Shown in pieces: positions 1-10,413 of a stretch of DNA of 64,000 nt; the first letter of the stretch is position 1; each line of letters starts with the position of its first letter. The stretch comes from Phaeodactylum tricornutum CCAP 1055/1 (Eukaryota > Bacillariophyta > Bacillariophyceae > Surirellales > Neidiaceae), in NCBI RefSeq assembly GCF_000150955.2, contig NC_011682.1, forward strand, positions 1-64,000, given 5' to 3'. The position numbers and the translations under genes were made by a program. A model generated the notes under the pieces. That model was not told the DNA's origin. It worked only from the letters and a program-made list of their open reading frames with translations, and did no database searches.

Positions 1-234
1 CCTAACCCTAACCCTAACCCTAACCCTAACCCTAACCCTAACCCTAACCCTAACCCTAACCCTAACCCTAACCCTAACCCTAACCCTAACCCTAACCCTA
101 ACCCTAACCCTAACCCTAACCCTAACCCTAACCCTAACCCTAACCCTAACCCTAACCCTAACCCTAACCCTAACCCTAACCCTAACCCTAACCCTAACCC
201 TAACCCTAACCCTAACCCTAATCCTAACCCTAAC
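1..234. repeat. Telomere repeat array (CCCTAA)n
   Basis: About 39 head-to-tail copies of CCCTAA run from the first base to 234. One unit near 220 is altered (CCTAAT), as is common at the inner edge of an array. Read towards the chromosome end this is the C-rich strand of TTAGGG telomeric DNA, so the window begins at a chromosome left end. No other telomere-like tract was seen in the window. Confidence 0.98.
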
Positions 235-890
235 GAATAAGGATGATCGTCGAAGCGTTTCGGGAGCATTTTTTACGGTCGGTGGAACATTGACGAATTG
301 GATGTCGAAAACGCAAGCATTGGTTGCGTTGAGCAGTTGCGAAGCGGAGTATGTTGCTGTCGCACTAGCTACACAAGAGTTACTATTCATGCAGATGTTA
401 ATGACAGAGCTCGGAGAATGCGAATATCCAGGGATTATATTGGAAGATAATACCGGGGCAATATTTTTGGTCAAGAATCAACAAGTGGGTCAGAGAACAA
501 AGCACATTGATGTGCGTTACCATTTTATTCGCGAGCATTACGAGAATGGGGAGATTGACATCACCCATACGCGATCGGAGAACAACGAGGCAGATATTGG
601 AACCAAGAACACGACGGAGAATTTGCATCAGAAGCATGCGAGCAATATTCGGAATGGTACAATGTATGTTCGAGAAAATTGGAATGAGATGATGAAGGAA
701 ATTCATGTCCGAAGCCCGGAGGGAGGATGTCGTGAAATGACTGTCAGTCATGTGTCCGTACTTCGGACTGATAAAGGAACAAACGGACGAACGTCTAACT
801 GACGTTGGGTGGAAAATATATGTATTCATGTGATGAGAATTATCTGTTTAGGAAAGCAAGACTATGTGCGATGAAGCAAGCGAAGTTCAA
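235..890 (+). mobile_element. Ty1/copia LTR retrotransposon remnant (3' end)
   Basis: The coding part (about 290-802) matches the C-terminal RNase H region of copia-type polyproteins, with the SSCEAEY motif, a DNTGA motif and the TKHIDVRYHFIRE block. A purine-rich stretch near 713-728 followed by TG could be the polypurine tract and the start of the 3' LTR, but the LTR end is not defined. The element is a broken fossil fragment abutting the telomere array. Copia elements are the dominant LTR class in diatom genomes. Age cannot be judged because the two LTRs cannot be compared. Confidence 0.85.
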
Positions 891-928
891 ATATGATTAA
901 TTGGAACAAGAGCAAATGTTGGTTTTTA

Positions 929-942
929 GGGGGGGGGGGGGG
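929..942. repeat. Homopolymer G tract (G14)
   Basis: Fourteen consecutive G residues lie between the retrotransposon remnant and the dehydrogenase pseudogene. Recognisable dehydrogenase-like sequence begins shortly after it, so the tract marks a junction between two unrelated pieces of subtelomeric DNA. The exact length may be affected by sequencing slippage. Confidence 0.85.
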
Positions 943-1800
943 CTCGCAAGCCGCCGAAGTGATTTCGGACAACGAAGAACCCCACAAGCCGTTGTTCTTG
1001 GGCAAAGCTGCAAATGATCCAGGCATATTGCCAAGCCTGTTAGCCAGAAGAAGATATTGTAACGTTTACCAATCCTATTGCACGGAGACGCCGCCTTTGC
1101 CGGGCAAGGGGTAGTCTATGAGACCATGCAATTGGCCGAGGCGCCCGATTTTGATCCATTCACGTCATCATCAATAATCAGATTGGCTTCACCACCAACC
1201 CCCTACATTCGCGCTTGACGCCCTACTCGTTGGAGTTGGACAAGGCCTTCAATTGCCCCATCTTTCAGTGCAACGGCGACGATCCCCTAGCAGTATTGAC
1301 GGCACTCGAGACCGCCGTCAAATGACGTCACGAATGGGGCTTGATTGAAGAAGGAACCTTATCGAAAGAAGAATGTCGAGAGATCCGTGACAAATGTCGG
1401 AAAGCTACGAGAAGGACGTGGAAGCTTCCAAGAAGTATGTGGAAAAAGGGGACGGATTGGTTGACCTCCAGGTGGACCAGTTTCAAAGGGCTGTCGCAGA
1501 TTAGTCGTATTCGGCCTACCAGCAATGAGATGGACTTTGCGCAAGATAGGAATCCGAGCTGGAATGGTTCCAGCCAATTTTAAATTGTATTGTCAAATGG
1601 CCAAAATCTTTAAGGCATGTTGGGAAATGGCGAAAGTATCAAATGGGGCACTGCCGAAGCCTTGGCGCTTGGTTTGCTCCTACCAGAAGGGAATCATGTG
1701 CGTATTACTGGTAAATACGTTCAGTGCGATACCTTTAGTCACCGGTACGCCGTCGTCAAAAATCAGAATACAAATCCTCAAGGGCGGTCAGGAGCGCAAC
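943..1800 (+). pseudogene. 2-oxoglutarate dehydrogenase E1 fragment, decayed
   Basis: Pieces of the central thiamine-diphosphate domain of 2-oxoglutarate dehydrogenase E1 can be read in order but in different frames. They are [20 protein letters not shown] near 1075-1130, [15 protein letters not shown] and CPIFQCNGDDPLAV near 1170-1300, a stretch with FKGLSQISRIR near 1480-1515, VPANFKLYCQMAKIF near 1570-1610, and WGTAEALALGLLLPEGNHVR with TFSHR near 1640-1745. The segment expected after the NGDDP motif, which carries the conserved RRFGHNE block, is absent, and several frameshifts and stops occur, including TGA right after the ALETAVK stretch. The functional parent gene must lie elsewhere. 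This is a subtelomeric gene relic, not a working TCA-cycle gene. Confidence 0.8.
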
Positions 1801-3289
1801 AAACGTCACATTGCTGGGGACAATAATGTCCAAGGTTTCCAACACGTGCGTGTCAACGGAATAGTTGACAATTAACAAGCTGTCAAGCGTGTGGGTGGAG
1901 GCTCTCCAAACAAGGGCAGCGCCATTACAGCGTTTCGCCGTCCGAAAGCGTGTCGTGTGGGGCCCACTCTGGATGCAATCCACAATGGCAAAAGGTACCC
2001 TGTGGCGGCCTGGACCAAGCACCGCATTAAAGGGAGAAAGTGCGACGTAACATCCAAATGCCGACGGTCCAGAGTGACGGACATATGACGCACTTGCAAT
2101 GTACTTTGACAGCAAGTAATTTTCTATACTAGGTTGTCATCCAAGACGGCATGGCCAACAATTTCTAGCTTCATAGTAGTTGTGTTTCTGACTTATATTG
2201 GTAGGAAAATAAGGTATCGTTTGCATGGTCAATGCCGTCTCCGAGTCCTCACCATTGGAGGCAACTGACTGTGAATGTGAAGGGATGACCACGTGAAAAC
2301 AATCCTTGTCATCTAACATAGGATAAGGGGTTTTTCTTAACTAAAATTATTACTTAGAAAGTATTTCCCGCGAGAGTAAAGACACTTAGAAACAGTGTGA
2401 TTTTTCCCAAATAGCGAAAATTTCACCCTTGTTCATCCCAAATACCGAATTTTCTCATTGATTATCTAATAGACTTCGTGTCCCGCTTCCGTTGTAGACT
2501 GCCGTAGCCAAAATTGAGGTGAGGAATCAATATGTTGTCCGTTGAGTAAAACTATTATTCGTTTCGTTTTAATACGTTTATTGTCTTTTTATGAGTATAT
2601 AATAGCAATCTAAAAAGAAAATGAAACTATCATAAAAAAGTGTTGCTGAATGGTATTTGGGAAAGGGAACTTCCTTATGTTAGCAATCGAGTTGACAGCA
2701 TAACAGTTGAAAAGTAGTAAAATCAACTAGCAGCTTTGATTTTTTCTGAATGTTACATACAAGATTTGAAGAATACATGTGAGAATATTCACAGATCAAT
2801 GAGCAAGGGTAAAAGTGGATTCTGTTACATTAACAACAATCATGGGAAAGTTTGGAGCCAGATAAGATTTTAAGTGCTCCGTGCAGAAAACAGGCTCTTT
2901 ACTGACAGTGAACAATGTGATCAACACAAAAATGCAACTTACGAAAAAGTGTCAATTTGCAAGAACATGGACAACACAACTCTCAATTTAGTTTCTTGGT
3001 GTTGCCAAAGATCAAAGTAGTGAATGGAGAAATAACTTATTTTTGGGTCTATTGTCAAAGTGTCTTGTTTGATGCAAACCACTCCTGTAAGCACAAACTT
3101 GCTTCTACAGCTAGCTCAGCTAACTCATCAATTAAACGCAGGGCGGTTTTCTACTATGTAATCTATTGCTGACAGTCAATGTAGGTCACACAAAGTATTG
3201 TCGCAACAGGCTTCCTTTTAAAAGTTATGGAACGTTGCTATCAGCTGACCAGCCTTACAAGGCTGCAAAACACTGCTTTCCAACCATGT
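1801..3289. other. Intergenic, no supported gene
   Basis: A reverse-strand open frame at 1756-2115 (119 codons) has protein-like composition but matches nothing I recognise and could be another relic. One copy of TGACTGTGA lies at 2266-2274. From about 2330 the DNA is AT-rich and holds only short frames. The right edge is the 3' side of the ubiquitin-activating enzyme gene. Confidence 0.5.
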
Positions 3290-6200
3290 TCATCGGAAAC
3301 GAAAGCGCACATACGGCAGGTCAACTTCCTCGTCCGTGTCCTTATCATTTGCAATTATTTCCAAAATGATGAAGAGCTGGTTGGACGGAAACTCTTTTTT
3401 TGTAATGGATGTAATCACATCCGTCATTTTCATGCTTTTGCGCTCTTCCACCTTTTTCTTATTGGCAAAAAAGCTGTACAAGATGCTCACCCCATGGCTG
3501 AGCATGGAAATCTCCAAATTGTATTCATTTTCAAAATAATCCATAAATTCGCCCATAGTGATGTCGCCAAGACTCATATCCAACGAATCCCAAGGCGTCC
3601 ATTCCCATTCTTTGCCCTTGACAAGTGCCTTGGTCTTGGCAGGAGCTGTTGGTTCGGACAAGGTCATGAAGGGAATGGCTAGATTGATGAAGCCGTTTTT
3701 ATAGGCGTCAATTGACAGCTTCTTGCGAGCCGTACCTACCATTTTGTAAAGCTCTAGGCAAATTAGACCGGTGACCAAGGCGGTTGTCGTCGCAATCGCA
3801 GGAATAATACGTCCGGCAATTGCGCGCGAGCGATGTGTGTCTTCCGTTGGAATTTGATAATTCATGGCACGAAGATTAGAACACGCCGTGACAAAGAGCA
3901 TCTGTTCATCTAAATCCTTGTCAAAATCGATGCCCTGTAACCGAAATCCTGCAAGTTCAGAGGGCTTCGGCAGACTGCCCCAAAGTTCGTCCGCTTCCGC
4001 ATCGCCGGTATCCATCCCGTTCCCATCCGTCGCCTTGGCTTCCTCATCGTTAGCCGCAATCTTTACTCCCTCGGCTGGAGAAAAGTCAGGCACAATCACA
4101 TCCTTGAGCGTTTGCCGAAAGTAGTCTTCATCGGTGCGTCCCTTGATACCGTACAATTGGGCTCGCATGTTGGCGGCTGCCACAACAAAATCAAAGTGAT
4201 TGCGCATCCCTGCGTCTTCATCTACAGCGTCAATATCAAACACGAGCGGTTTCGGACAACGCTTACTCCCGGACCAAAATTTTGTGCCACTCGATGTGAC
4301 TTGATCTGGCGGAAAATTATACAGCAATTGCCGAATTTGGTTGTTGAAGAGATTTTCGAATGTCAGACGAGCCCAGGTGACACAGTCCTCGAATGTCAAA
4401 GGGCGTTCATCCACCAGCGTGCGACGCAACAACTTGAGTGACTCGGTTTTGGTATTGGGTTGCAATGTTTCCAAGTACTGAGATGGCGGCATGGAAAGGT
4501 AAGCATTGACCTCATCGGCCGATTGCTTGAACGCACCTTCAAACCAATCACGCGCCCACTGCAGCGTATGCTGAATCTGGTTCGGAAAGTTTTTAAGCGT
4601 GCAAACTGGGATGGATTTTTCTGGTGGATCACGGGTGGCGCCATAATGCTCCGTCAAATGTGGCACAACTACTTGTGTATTGCCCTTGGTACCAAGTGTG
4701 CCAGATTCCAGCATTGGTAAGCGATAGAACAAACAGCGCTGATCGACGTAAAGACGCGCTTCAACATTGTCCAAGGCCGTACAAACACCACTGAGCTTAT
4801 CGTAAAAGTCGTCACCGAACAGGTGCTCTGTGTCTTGCGCCACTTTTTCCTGGTACGCCGTAACGTTGAGCTTTGGATTCATGGCTTTCGCCGCGTCGGC
4901 AGCGGTGGCCGACTTGAATTTGTCAATATCGGTGTTGCGAAACAAGAATTGACGCGACAAGTTCGACTTTTCGATGCGATCCATGTCGGTCACGTATACG
5001 TGTCCCTTGGACGAACAGCCAACCCCCATGAGTGCCCAGTTTTTCAGCATTTCACAGCCGATTGCCCCAGCGCCGACCATGAAGTACTGCAAGTTGTTAA
5101 TATTTTCCTGCATGTCGCTCCCAAACACGGCAACTTGGCTATCATAGCGTGACGTGCCCGTTGGTTGGACCAAGGAGGAGTCGATCAACGTATCGGGCAG
5201 GGTTTCGTCAGCATCGAGGTAGAAGAAACCTGGAATAGGTGTAAACTTGCCACTGCAAGCCTTGAGAACTTCTTGGCCCACCATGCCTCCAAGTGCTGCG
5301 CACATGGGCGAAAGGCACGCCCGCGCACCAGATGCAAAATGCATCAAGAGACGCTCGGCAACCTGAAAGTTGGACTTGAGAATCCCTTCTTTATCGAGTG
5401 TATTGGCCAGCGCCAACACTTCTTTAGCTGTATTCACATCCCCTGGCATTGGCAATTCACCCTTTTCATCCAAATACGCCGCAACGGCTTGAAATGCTAG
5501 ATGCAGTAGAGGTGGGCGGTCAAACTTTGCAAAGTCCGACATCATGAGCTCCCCGGGCTTTTCCAGTTTTTCAGCGTACGATTCAAACTTCAGTGTAACC
5601 GGTTGCTTGATTTGTGTGATGTAACCTTGTTGGTTGACTGCGTGCCCGGCACCGTCCCCGTCGGCAATTCCACTGAGATCGACTTCCGGCAACTCAAAGG
5701 TAAATGGTCCGGTTGTCTTGATGGCGTACTCCCTGCCTTCTTCCAACCCAGGGACCCCGTGCAAACGGGCAAAGCTGACCTTGTCGCCGTCTTCCAAACC
5801 ATGACGACCGTGATCTTCCAAGACTTTGACGACAGCGGGATTCTCGTGGACAACAGATTCGATTTGAGACGTGGCGGCGGCTTCGCCATCCTTGTCGGCC
5901 ACCACAAAGGCGTCTCCAAAGTCGCAGAAGGCCATACCAAAAACACTCATGGTGAGTGAATAAATGAAGGACACTTTTTGTTCACGGCAGGCTTCGTTGA
6001 GCTGAATGACCAATGCCTTGGGCAGCGGGACCGTAACGACGACACAGGTAAGGCTTCCATCGATCAACGGAAGAACTGAGTCAACGGAGAGATCCGGAAC
6101 GTCCGCCGTCGTCACGCTGACGTATTGATTGAGTTGCGCCAAAGAGTCTTTGCACAGGGCGGCTCGTCCCTTCGTTCCGCCAATATCAGATTCTTGCAGG

Positions 6201-6732
6201 TAAAAATTTCCGCCCAAATCAAAGGAAGTAGGCGGCGTTGGATCGACCAACATCATGGAAGAAATCCCGGCAAGGATGCAATTCTTGGCGATTTCCACGC
6301 CCAAACCGGAGCAACCAACCAACAACACATTGCTGGCCATCATACGACGCTGAGCTTCATGTCCCATAACGTAGAGTTGGCGCGAATAAAGCTTTTCATC
6401 CACTGGCAAAAGGTTAAAAGCAGGAACAAGTGAGAAGAAAACCAAGCTTTCCATTAGAAAACGCACGCAAAACGCAAACTCGGGGAGGCTCTCACTGTCA
6501 TTGGGGCACAACCAAAAGCGTATTGACACGCCCCAGGCCAGTGCAACAAAAAGCGAACGAGGAAATACAGGATGTCCACATCCGTCGTCTTCGAAAAAAG
6601 AATTCAAGTCGTCGTTGCTTGCCGCTCGCTAGGCGAAACTAAACGCCGAGTGTATGCCCGGCAGCTGCTGTCGTGTAAGGAATCGTTCGTACCTTCGGCA
6701 GTTGCTGTTGCTTCCATCCTTTCGGCAGACAT
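3290..6732 (-). CDS. UBA1: Ubiquitin-activating enzyme E1
   Basis: The enzyme adenylates ubiquitin with ATP and holds it as a thioester before transfer to E2 enzymes. Two ThiF/adenylation repeats are visible: the N-terminal one with GCSGLGVEIAKN, and the ATP-binding one with GAGAIGCEMLKN near residue 455. The catalytic cysteine lies in PVCTLKNFP, about residue 614, and the C-terminal ubiquitin-fold domain ends in DLPYVRFRFR. The long open frame starts upstream at a TTG, so I place an intron at 6403-6692 (290 bp, GTACGA...GCCAG). A first exon at 6693-6732 then encodes MSAERMEATATAE and joins in frame to VDEKLYSRQLY, giving 1,050 residues, the usual E1 length. The upstream region is shared with the divergent gene at 7766. 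Confidence 0.96.
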
Positions 6733-7765
6733 AGTGTTACAAAGGCAAATCACTAGGGAGTCGAAAGGAATTGAGATAGGATACGTGTGTTTGTGGATTG
6801 TTTTATCTGTAAACACGAAGCCAAAGCGGGTCACTCTAGGAAGGCTGCGTTGTTTCGTGTAGATTGTGTCTACGAGCGAAAGTCTGGTTCGTTAGCAGCG
6901 TCCGTCGGTTGTCTCGGTTCCAGAAGGGCTTGTTGGCACGGGGTAAATCCGCTACTGTAACGAACCGCAGCGAGCCGCGGGGAAAACATCGGTCGTCGCC
7001 AACCGCACGGTGATCCGTCGTTTTCCCGTCTGGAACGGCGACGATCGGAAAAGATCGCTGTCGATTGAAACGCTGACGGAAGCACCTTTTTGTTAAACCT
7101 GAGCCTTATAATAATCCAAGATCCGAAAAATGAAACTCGTGGTGAAAACGCACGTGATACCGACTCGACTTCCACACGGAACCACGAAACGTTTCCGCTC
7201 GGGCAGTGACTACTTACTACATTAAGTGTAAACTATATGTTTCCATTTACTGTTAGCAAACGGAGCCCTTTACCGATATCGAGATTCTATATACCTTTGA
7301 GTCTCAGGACTCCCAACGCACATCCTCGCCCAAATAGCTGAAAAACAGATCCCAACCCGCGTTGCCTCAAGAAAATCAGCGACCGAGACCTGTGATACGG
7401 AGCCATAAAACTGGATCCACGCACTCGCCAACTCATGCGACGGAGATGGCAGTGAGCTGTTGGTCTATAAACGAAATCACGGGCGTACTAACGGTAGAAC
7501 CCTACGACTTTTCCCCGTCCCTGCCACTCGCTCCAACTGACTGTGTAATTGCGGCATCGGTGCAAAAAAAAATTTGCGTTTTGGTTGTCTTGCGATAGTT
7601 TTCTCTGTATTGTTTTTGCTGGTATCCGACAATGACTTCCAGCGGAATAAAATCCAACACTGACTGTGAGTGAATAGACAACACTGAAAACAATGAGATT
7701 TCATAGCCAGAAAAAGAAACTTTCCTGGAGATGTGGAGCTAAACACTACCTTTCTACCATTCATA
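6733..7765. other. Divergent intergenic region
   Basis: About 1 kb separates the start of the E1 gene from the rightward gene at 7766, so both promoters should lie here. TGACTGTGA is present at 7661-7669. A poly-A run near 7770 lies just inside the rightward gene. Short open frames here are not supported by any recognisable protein. Confidence 0.6.
7661..7669 (+). promoter_or_regulatory. TGACTGTGA motif upstream of 7766 gene
   Basis: An exact copy of the recurring 9-mer lies in sense orientation 96 bases upstream of the ATG at 7766. Its role is inferred only from recurrence and position. Confidence 0.4.
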
Positions 7766-9259
7766 ATGCAAAAAAAAAAAACATTGCCGCTCGTTGACGA
7801 CATTGGTACGTGTAACAGCAATATCTCTCGCAAACTGACGGCATCACAGCCTGATACTGAAGACAATGAAGATCAGCGTGGTGACGAGGAGGGCTACGCC
7901 GACCTTGCAACTTGCAATAATGAAGACGACGATGATGATAGTGATAACGAGAACGGCGACGAAAATGAAACTGCCACGTTGGACGCATCGGACCAGCTTG
8001 TTCACATTTCACAGAGGGTCATACCTACAGAAGTGTTTGACACGACAAAGAAGATAGCACCTATGCTCTTGCAACTAAGGACTCCACAGCCGTTCAAGAG
8101 TCACTTTGCCAGCACAAACTTCCCCGTGAAGCTATCTCCCATTTCGATGTACAAACAACATCACTTTCGTACAAAGGTTCGCCAACGGTCTCCAAAAAGG
8201 TGGACCCCGTCACCTTGCATTAGTCCTGCATCACTTGCCGATGGTTTTCACTATCGTTGCCGCTCCTTTGAAGATCCCTTTGAACAAAGGGACGATAGAG
8301 AGGAGGTAATCTTAGTGAAGAAGGCTTATTCGGACGAAGAGGAAACTGAATCTGCAAAATCGTGCGATTCCCGAAGCCGACTCTTGACAACCTCAATAGC
8401 GCATGCCAAGCACAGAACCAACTTATGTTTACCGGTGAAGGCAATCCCTTACAGGGGCTTCTCCCCAAAGTCGGTTGGTCGAACCTCAGGGAGTCCCGAG
8501 GAGCGCGTAGGCCTCTTGAAGGCAGAGGCTTTGGAAACGCAAAGCCGAATCAAGCCCTATAATTTGGAAGGCATTTTGGATCGTCGTCAACATCGATTCC
8601 AGACGCGACACAAAGACGAAAGCGAATTTGAAAGACCTATATGGATTTTGCAGGGAAGAATGGCCACTCAAGCTAAAGGGGAAGGCGATAACCAGAGCGA
8701 AGACCGCAGAGAAGAAATATCACCCGCACTTCCACACGATACCCCCACATTTTTGGTAAGTAGCGTAACTACCAAAGCAGGAAAAGCAATTTCAGACGAT
8801 GCCGTCTCTTTACAAATGATGGGGCCTGACGGCATCCTTCATCAAGAGAGCGGCAAGGAGCGACCGTCTTTGGTATCCAGTAAGACATTACAAGATCGGA
8901 TGAACTGTAAGTCTCAGTGTACTATACTTCACGAAAGGCGACGTCAAAGCTCTCGCAAAATGAGAAGCATTGCTTCACATTGTGGAAACTACAGTCACGG
9001 TGCTTGTATGGACGCTCTGCACGGTGATGGAGATTTATCGACCGTAACAGAGCTACCTTCCGAAGAAGAGCGAACACAAGCTTCTACCGCTGACTGCCCC
9101 GCTAGACCGCCCATCGATATTCTTTCATACGGCTCAAGTTTGGCGGATTCGAAATCTGTTACTGCACTGAATGATGATATGACGATTGAAGACAATTTCT
9201 TGCTTGGACAAATTCAATCCAGCAGTATCGAAGTCTACTTGGAGGGTATGGAGATTTAG
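7766..9259 (+). CDS. Unrecognised acidic, probably disordered protein
   Basis: The first ATG in the frame is at 7766; the frame itself opens at a GTG at 7733. The 497-residue product has a strongly acidic stretch (runs of D and E) around residues 50-75, then Ser/Arg/Pro-rich sequence with basic patches such as KVRQRSPKRW. There is no signal peptide or membrane segment. I do not recognise a domain. Composition suggests a nuclear or cytosolic protein with long disordered parts. A single open frame of about 1.5 kb with a clear divergent promoter region supports it being real. An open frame at 9271-9684 follows closely in another frame; a direct splice joining the two was tested and ran into a stop. 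Confidence 0.65.
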   Translation: MQKKKTLPLVDDIGTCNSNISRKLTASQPDTEDNEDQRGDEEGYADLATCNNEDDDDDSDNENGDENETATLDASDQLVHISQRVIPTEVFDTTKKIAPMLLQLRTPQPFKSHFASTNFPVKLSPISMYKQHHFRTKVRQRSPKRWTPSPCISPASLADGFHYRCRSFEDPFEQRDDREEVILVKKAYSDEEETESAKSCDSRSRLLTTSIAHAKHRTNLCLPVKAIPYRGFSPKSVGRTSGSPEERVGLLKAEALETQSRIKPYNLEGILDRRQHRFQTRHKDESEFERPIWILQGRMATQAKGEGDNQSEDRREEISPALPHDTPTFLVSSVTTKAGKAISDDAVSLQMMGPDGILHQESGKERPSLVSSKTLQDRMNCKSQCTILHERRRQSSRKMRSIASHCGNYSHGACMDALHGDGDLSTVTELPSEEERTQASTADCPARPPIDILSYGSSLADSKSVTALNDDMTIEDNFLLGQIQSSSIEVYLEGMEI

Positions 9260-9270
9260 CGAGATGCGAC

Positions 9271-9684
9271 ATGGAGCCCTTGACGACAAACAGAAGTAAG
9301 CTATGGTCTTTTGTCTTGAGGGTTGTGGACATGAAATCTTTAATTGAGAAATTGAAAGCACACATTGCAGAGCTCTCAGCCAGCCGCTTCTTCGACAAAC
9401 ATCTCCGGCGCATAGGCTCCGGAGAGAAAGAGAATACAGCCCACAGTCACCCTATATTGCTATGCTATCTTGCTCCGAAATCAAGCAATGTACATCTAAA
9501 AGAATACAACTTTCAGGAAAAGAGCAAAGAGGGACAAATCGGCTTGCCTCTGTATAAACGGAATGACGCTCAGAAAAACCTTTCATCACAAATTAATCTT
9601 CGCAATAGCACTACCGGATGTGACGGACTCGCTAATGCGGCAAACAGGAGTCAAAAGGCGAGGTGGACACGTTCATTGCTATGA
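9271..9684 (+). CDS. Possible small ORF downstream of 7766 gene
   Basis: A 137-codon frame starts 12 bases after the stop of the preceding gene. Near residues 21-40 it has a short helical, charged stretch (MKSLIEKLKAHIAEL) that could be a coiled coil; the rest is low in recognisable features. A strong-looking donor (AAGTAAGC) near 9294-9301 means part of it may instead be untranslated or spliced. It may be a 3' UTR open frame or an alternative exon of the upstream gene. Confidence 0.25.
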   Translation: MEPLTTNRSKLWSFVLRVVDMKSLIEKLKAHIAELSASRFFDKHLRRIGSGEKENTAHSHPILLCYLAPKSSNVHLKEYNFQEKSKEGQIGLPLYKRNDAQKNLSSQINLRNSTTGCDGLANAANRSQKARWTRSLL

Positions 9685-10097
9685 TTTGCCATTTTGTTGT
9701 CTCCTTCCTTAGTCAAGAATAGATCCTTGGATGAGTTCTGATATTTTGACGGTAGTAATGTCCCCCGTGCGGGAAGTATCCTGAGCAGGATGCGTTCCGT
9801 TTTAACCACATTGACAATCGCTGAACGAATTGTTTTCCAAACAAGTTGGATTGATCCAATCTCAAAAATAGAAAGATTCAGAGCTTGAAGGGTCGGATAA
9901 TAATTTTCGGGTCTTTCCAGCTTGTCAAACTTTCCAGCGAGCAGCTTGCGCCTCATGGGAAGTTGTCAGGGCGCTATTGCCGGTTTCCGACATAACCGTA
10001 ATCAGCATAATCTCCGGTCGTTTGTAGGCCAAACTCGCCAAACTCATTGTTCTCCGTCATTGCGACAGCAAGTTCCCGTGTGATGGTCTGGGGCCCT
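9685..10097. other. Intergenic, left flank of transposon
   Basis: A reverse ATG-initiated frame of 101 codons (9651-9956) overlaps the end of the previous open frame and has no recognisable domain. It could be a small gene, but nothing supports it beyond length. The piggyBac-type element begins at the right edge. Confidence 0.4.
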
Positions 10098-10117
10098 CTA
10101 GTGTCTGGGCTACTGTT

Positions 10118-10133
10118 GTCCTCTTAAGAGGAC
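10118..10133. repeat. Left subterminal 16-bp palindrome of the piggyBac-type element
   Basis: GTCCTCTTAAGAGGAC is a perfect palindrome with TTAA at its centre. Its counterpart is at 12877-12892, and a variant (CCTCGTAAGAGG) lies at 12856-12867. It could be a transposase-binding site or a remnant of nested TTAA-targeted ends. Confidence 0.8.
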
Positions 10134-10413
10134 CCAGAATCGAAAGAGGACACTTTTCAACCCATCAGAACTAACAATTATAGTTAGATGTATATAAAAC
10201 AAATAGTACCATCGTGTTTGCCGTGCTCTCAAATGTCTTAGGGGAAAGTGGCAACCTTTAATTCTAGGGTCAGACTTCAAGTTTTGTCGTCATCGTAATG
10301 GTTGCTCGAAAAAATTTGTCGAAAATAATGTCGTTTTGCTGGCAGGAAAATGGCCATCGCATTTGCAATAGTCCCTTCTGAGTAAAGATAACACCAAGTA
10401 TACCTCATCCAAT

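Noticed and set aside
6403-6607. N-terminal extension of the E1 enzyme in the unspliced frame
   Set aside because: It begins at a TTG, shows no similarity to E1 proteins, and splicing at 6692/6403 gives a conventional E1 start.
9245-9300. Intron joining the 7766-9259 gene to the next open frame
   Set aside because: Using the donor at 9246 and the acceptor at 9293 runs into a stop eight codons later and does not enter the 9271-9684 frame.
9651-9956. Minus-strand 101-codon gene
   Set aside because: It has an ATG and reasonable composition but no domain and overlaps another weak frame; evidence is insufficient.
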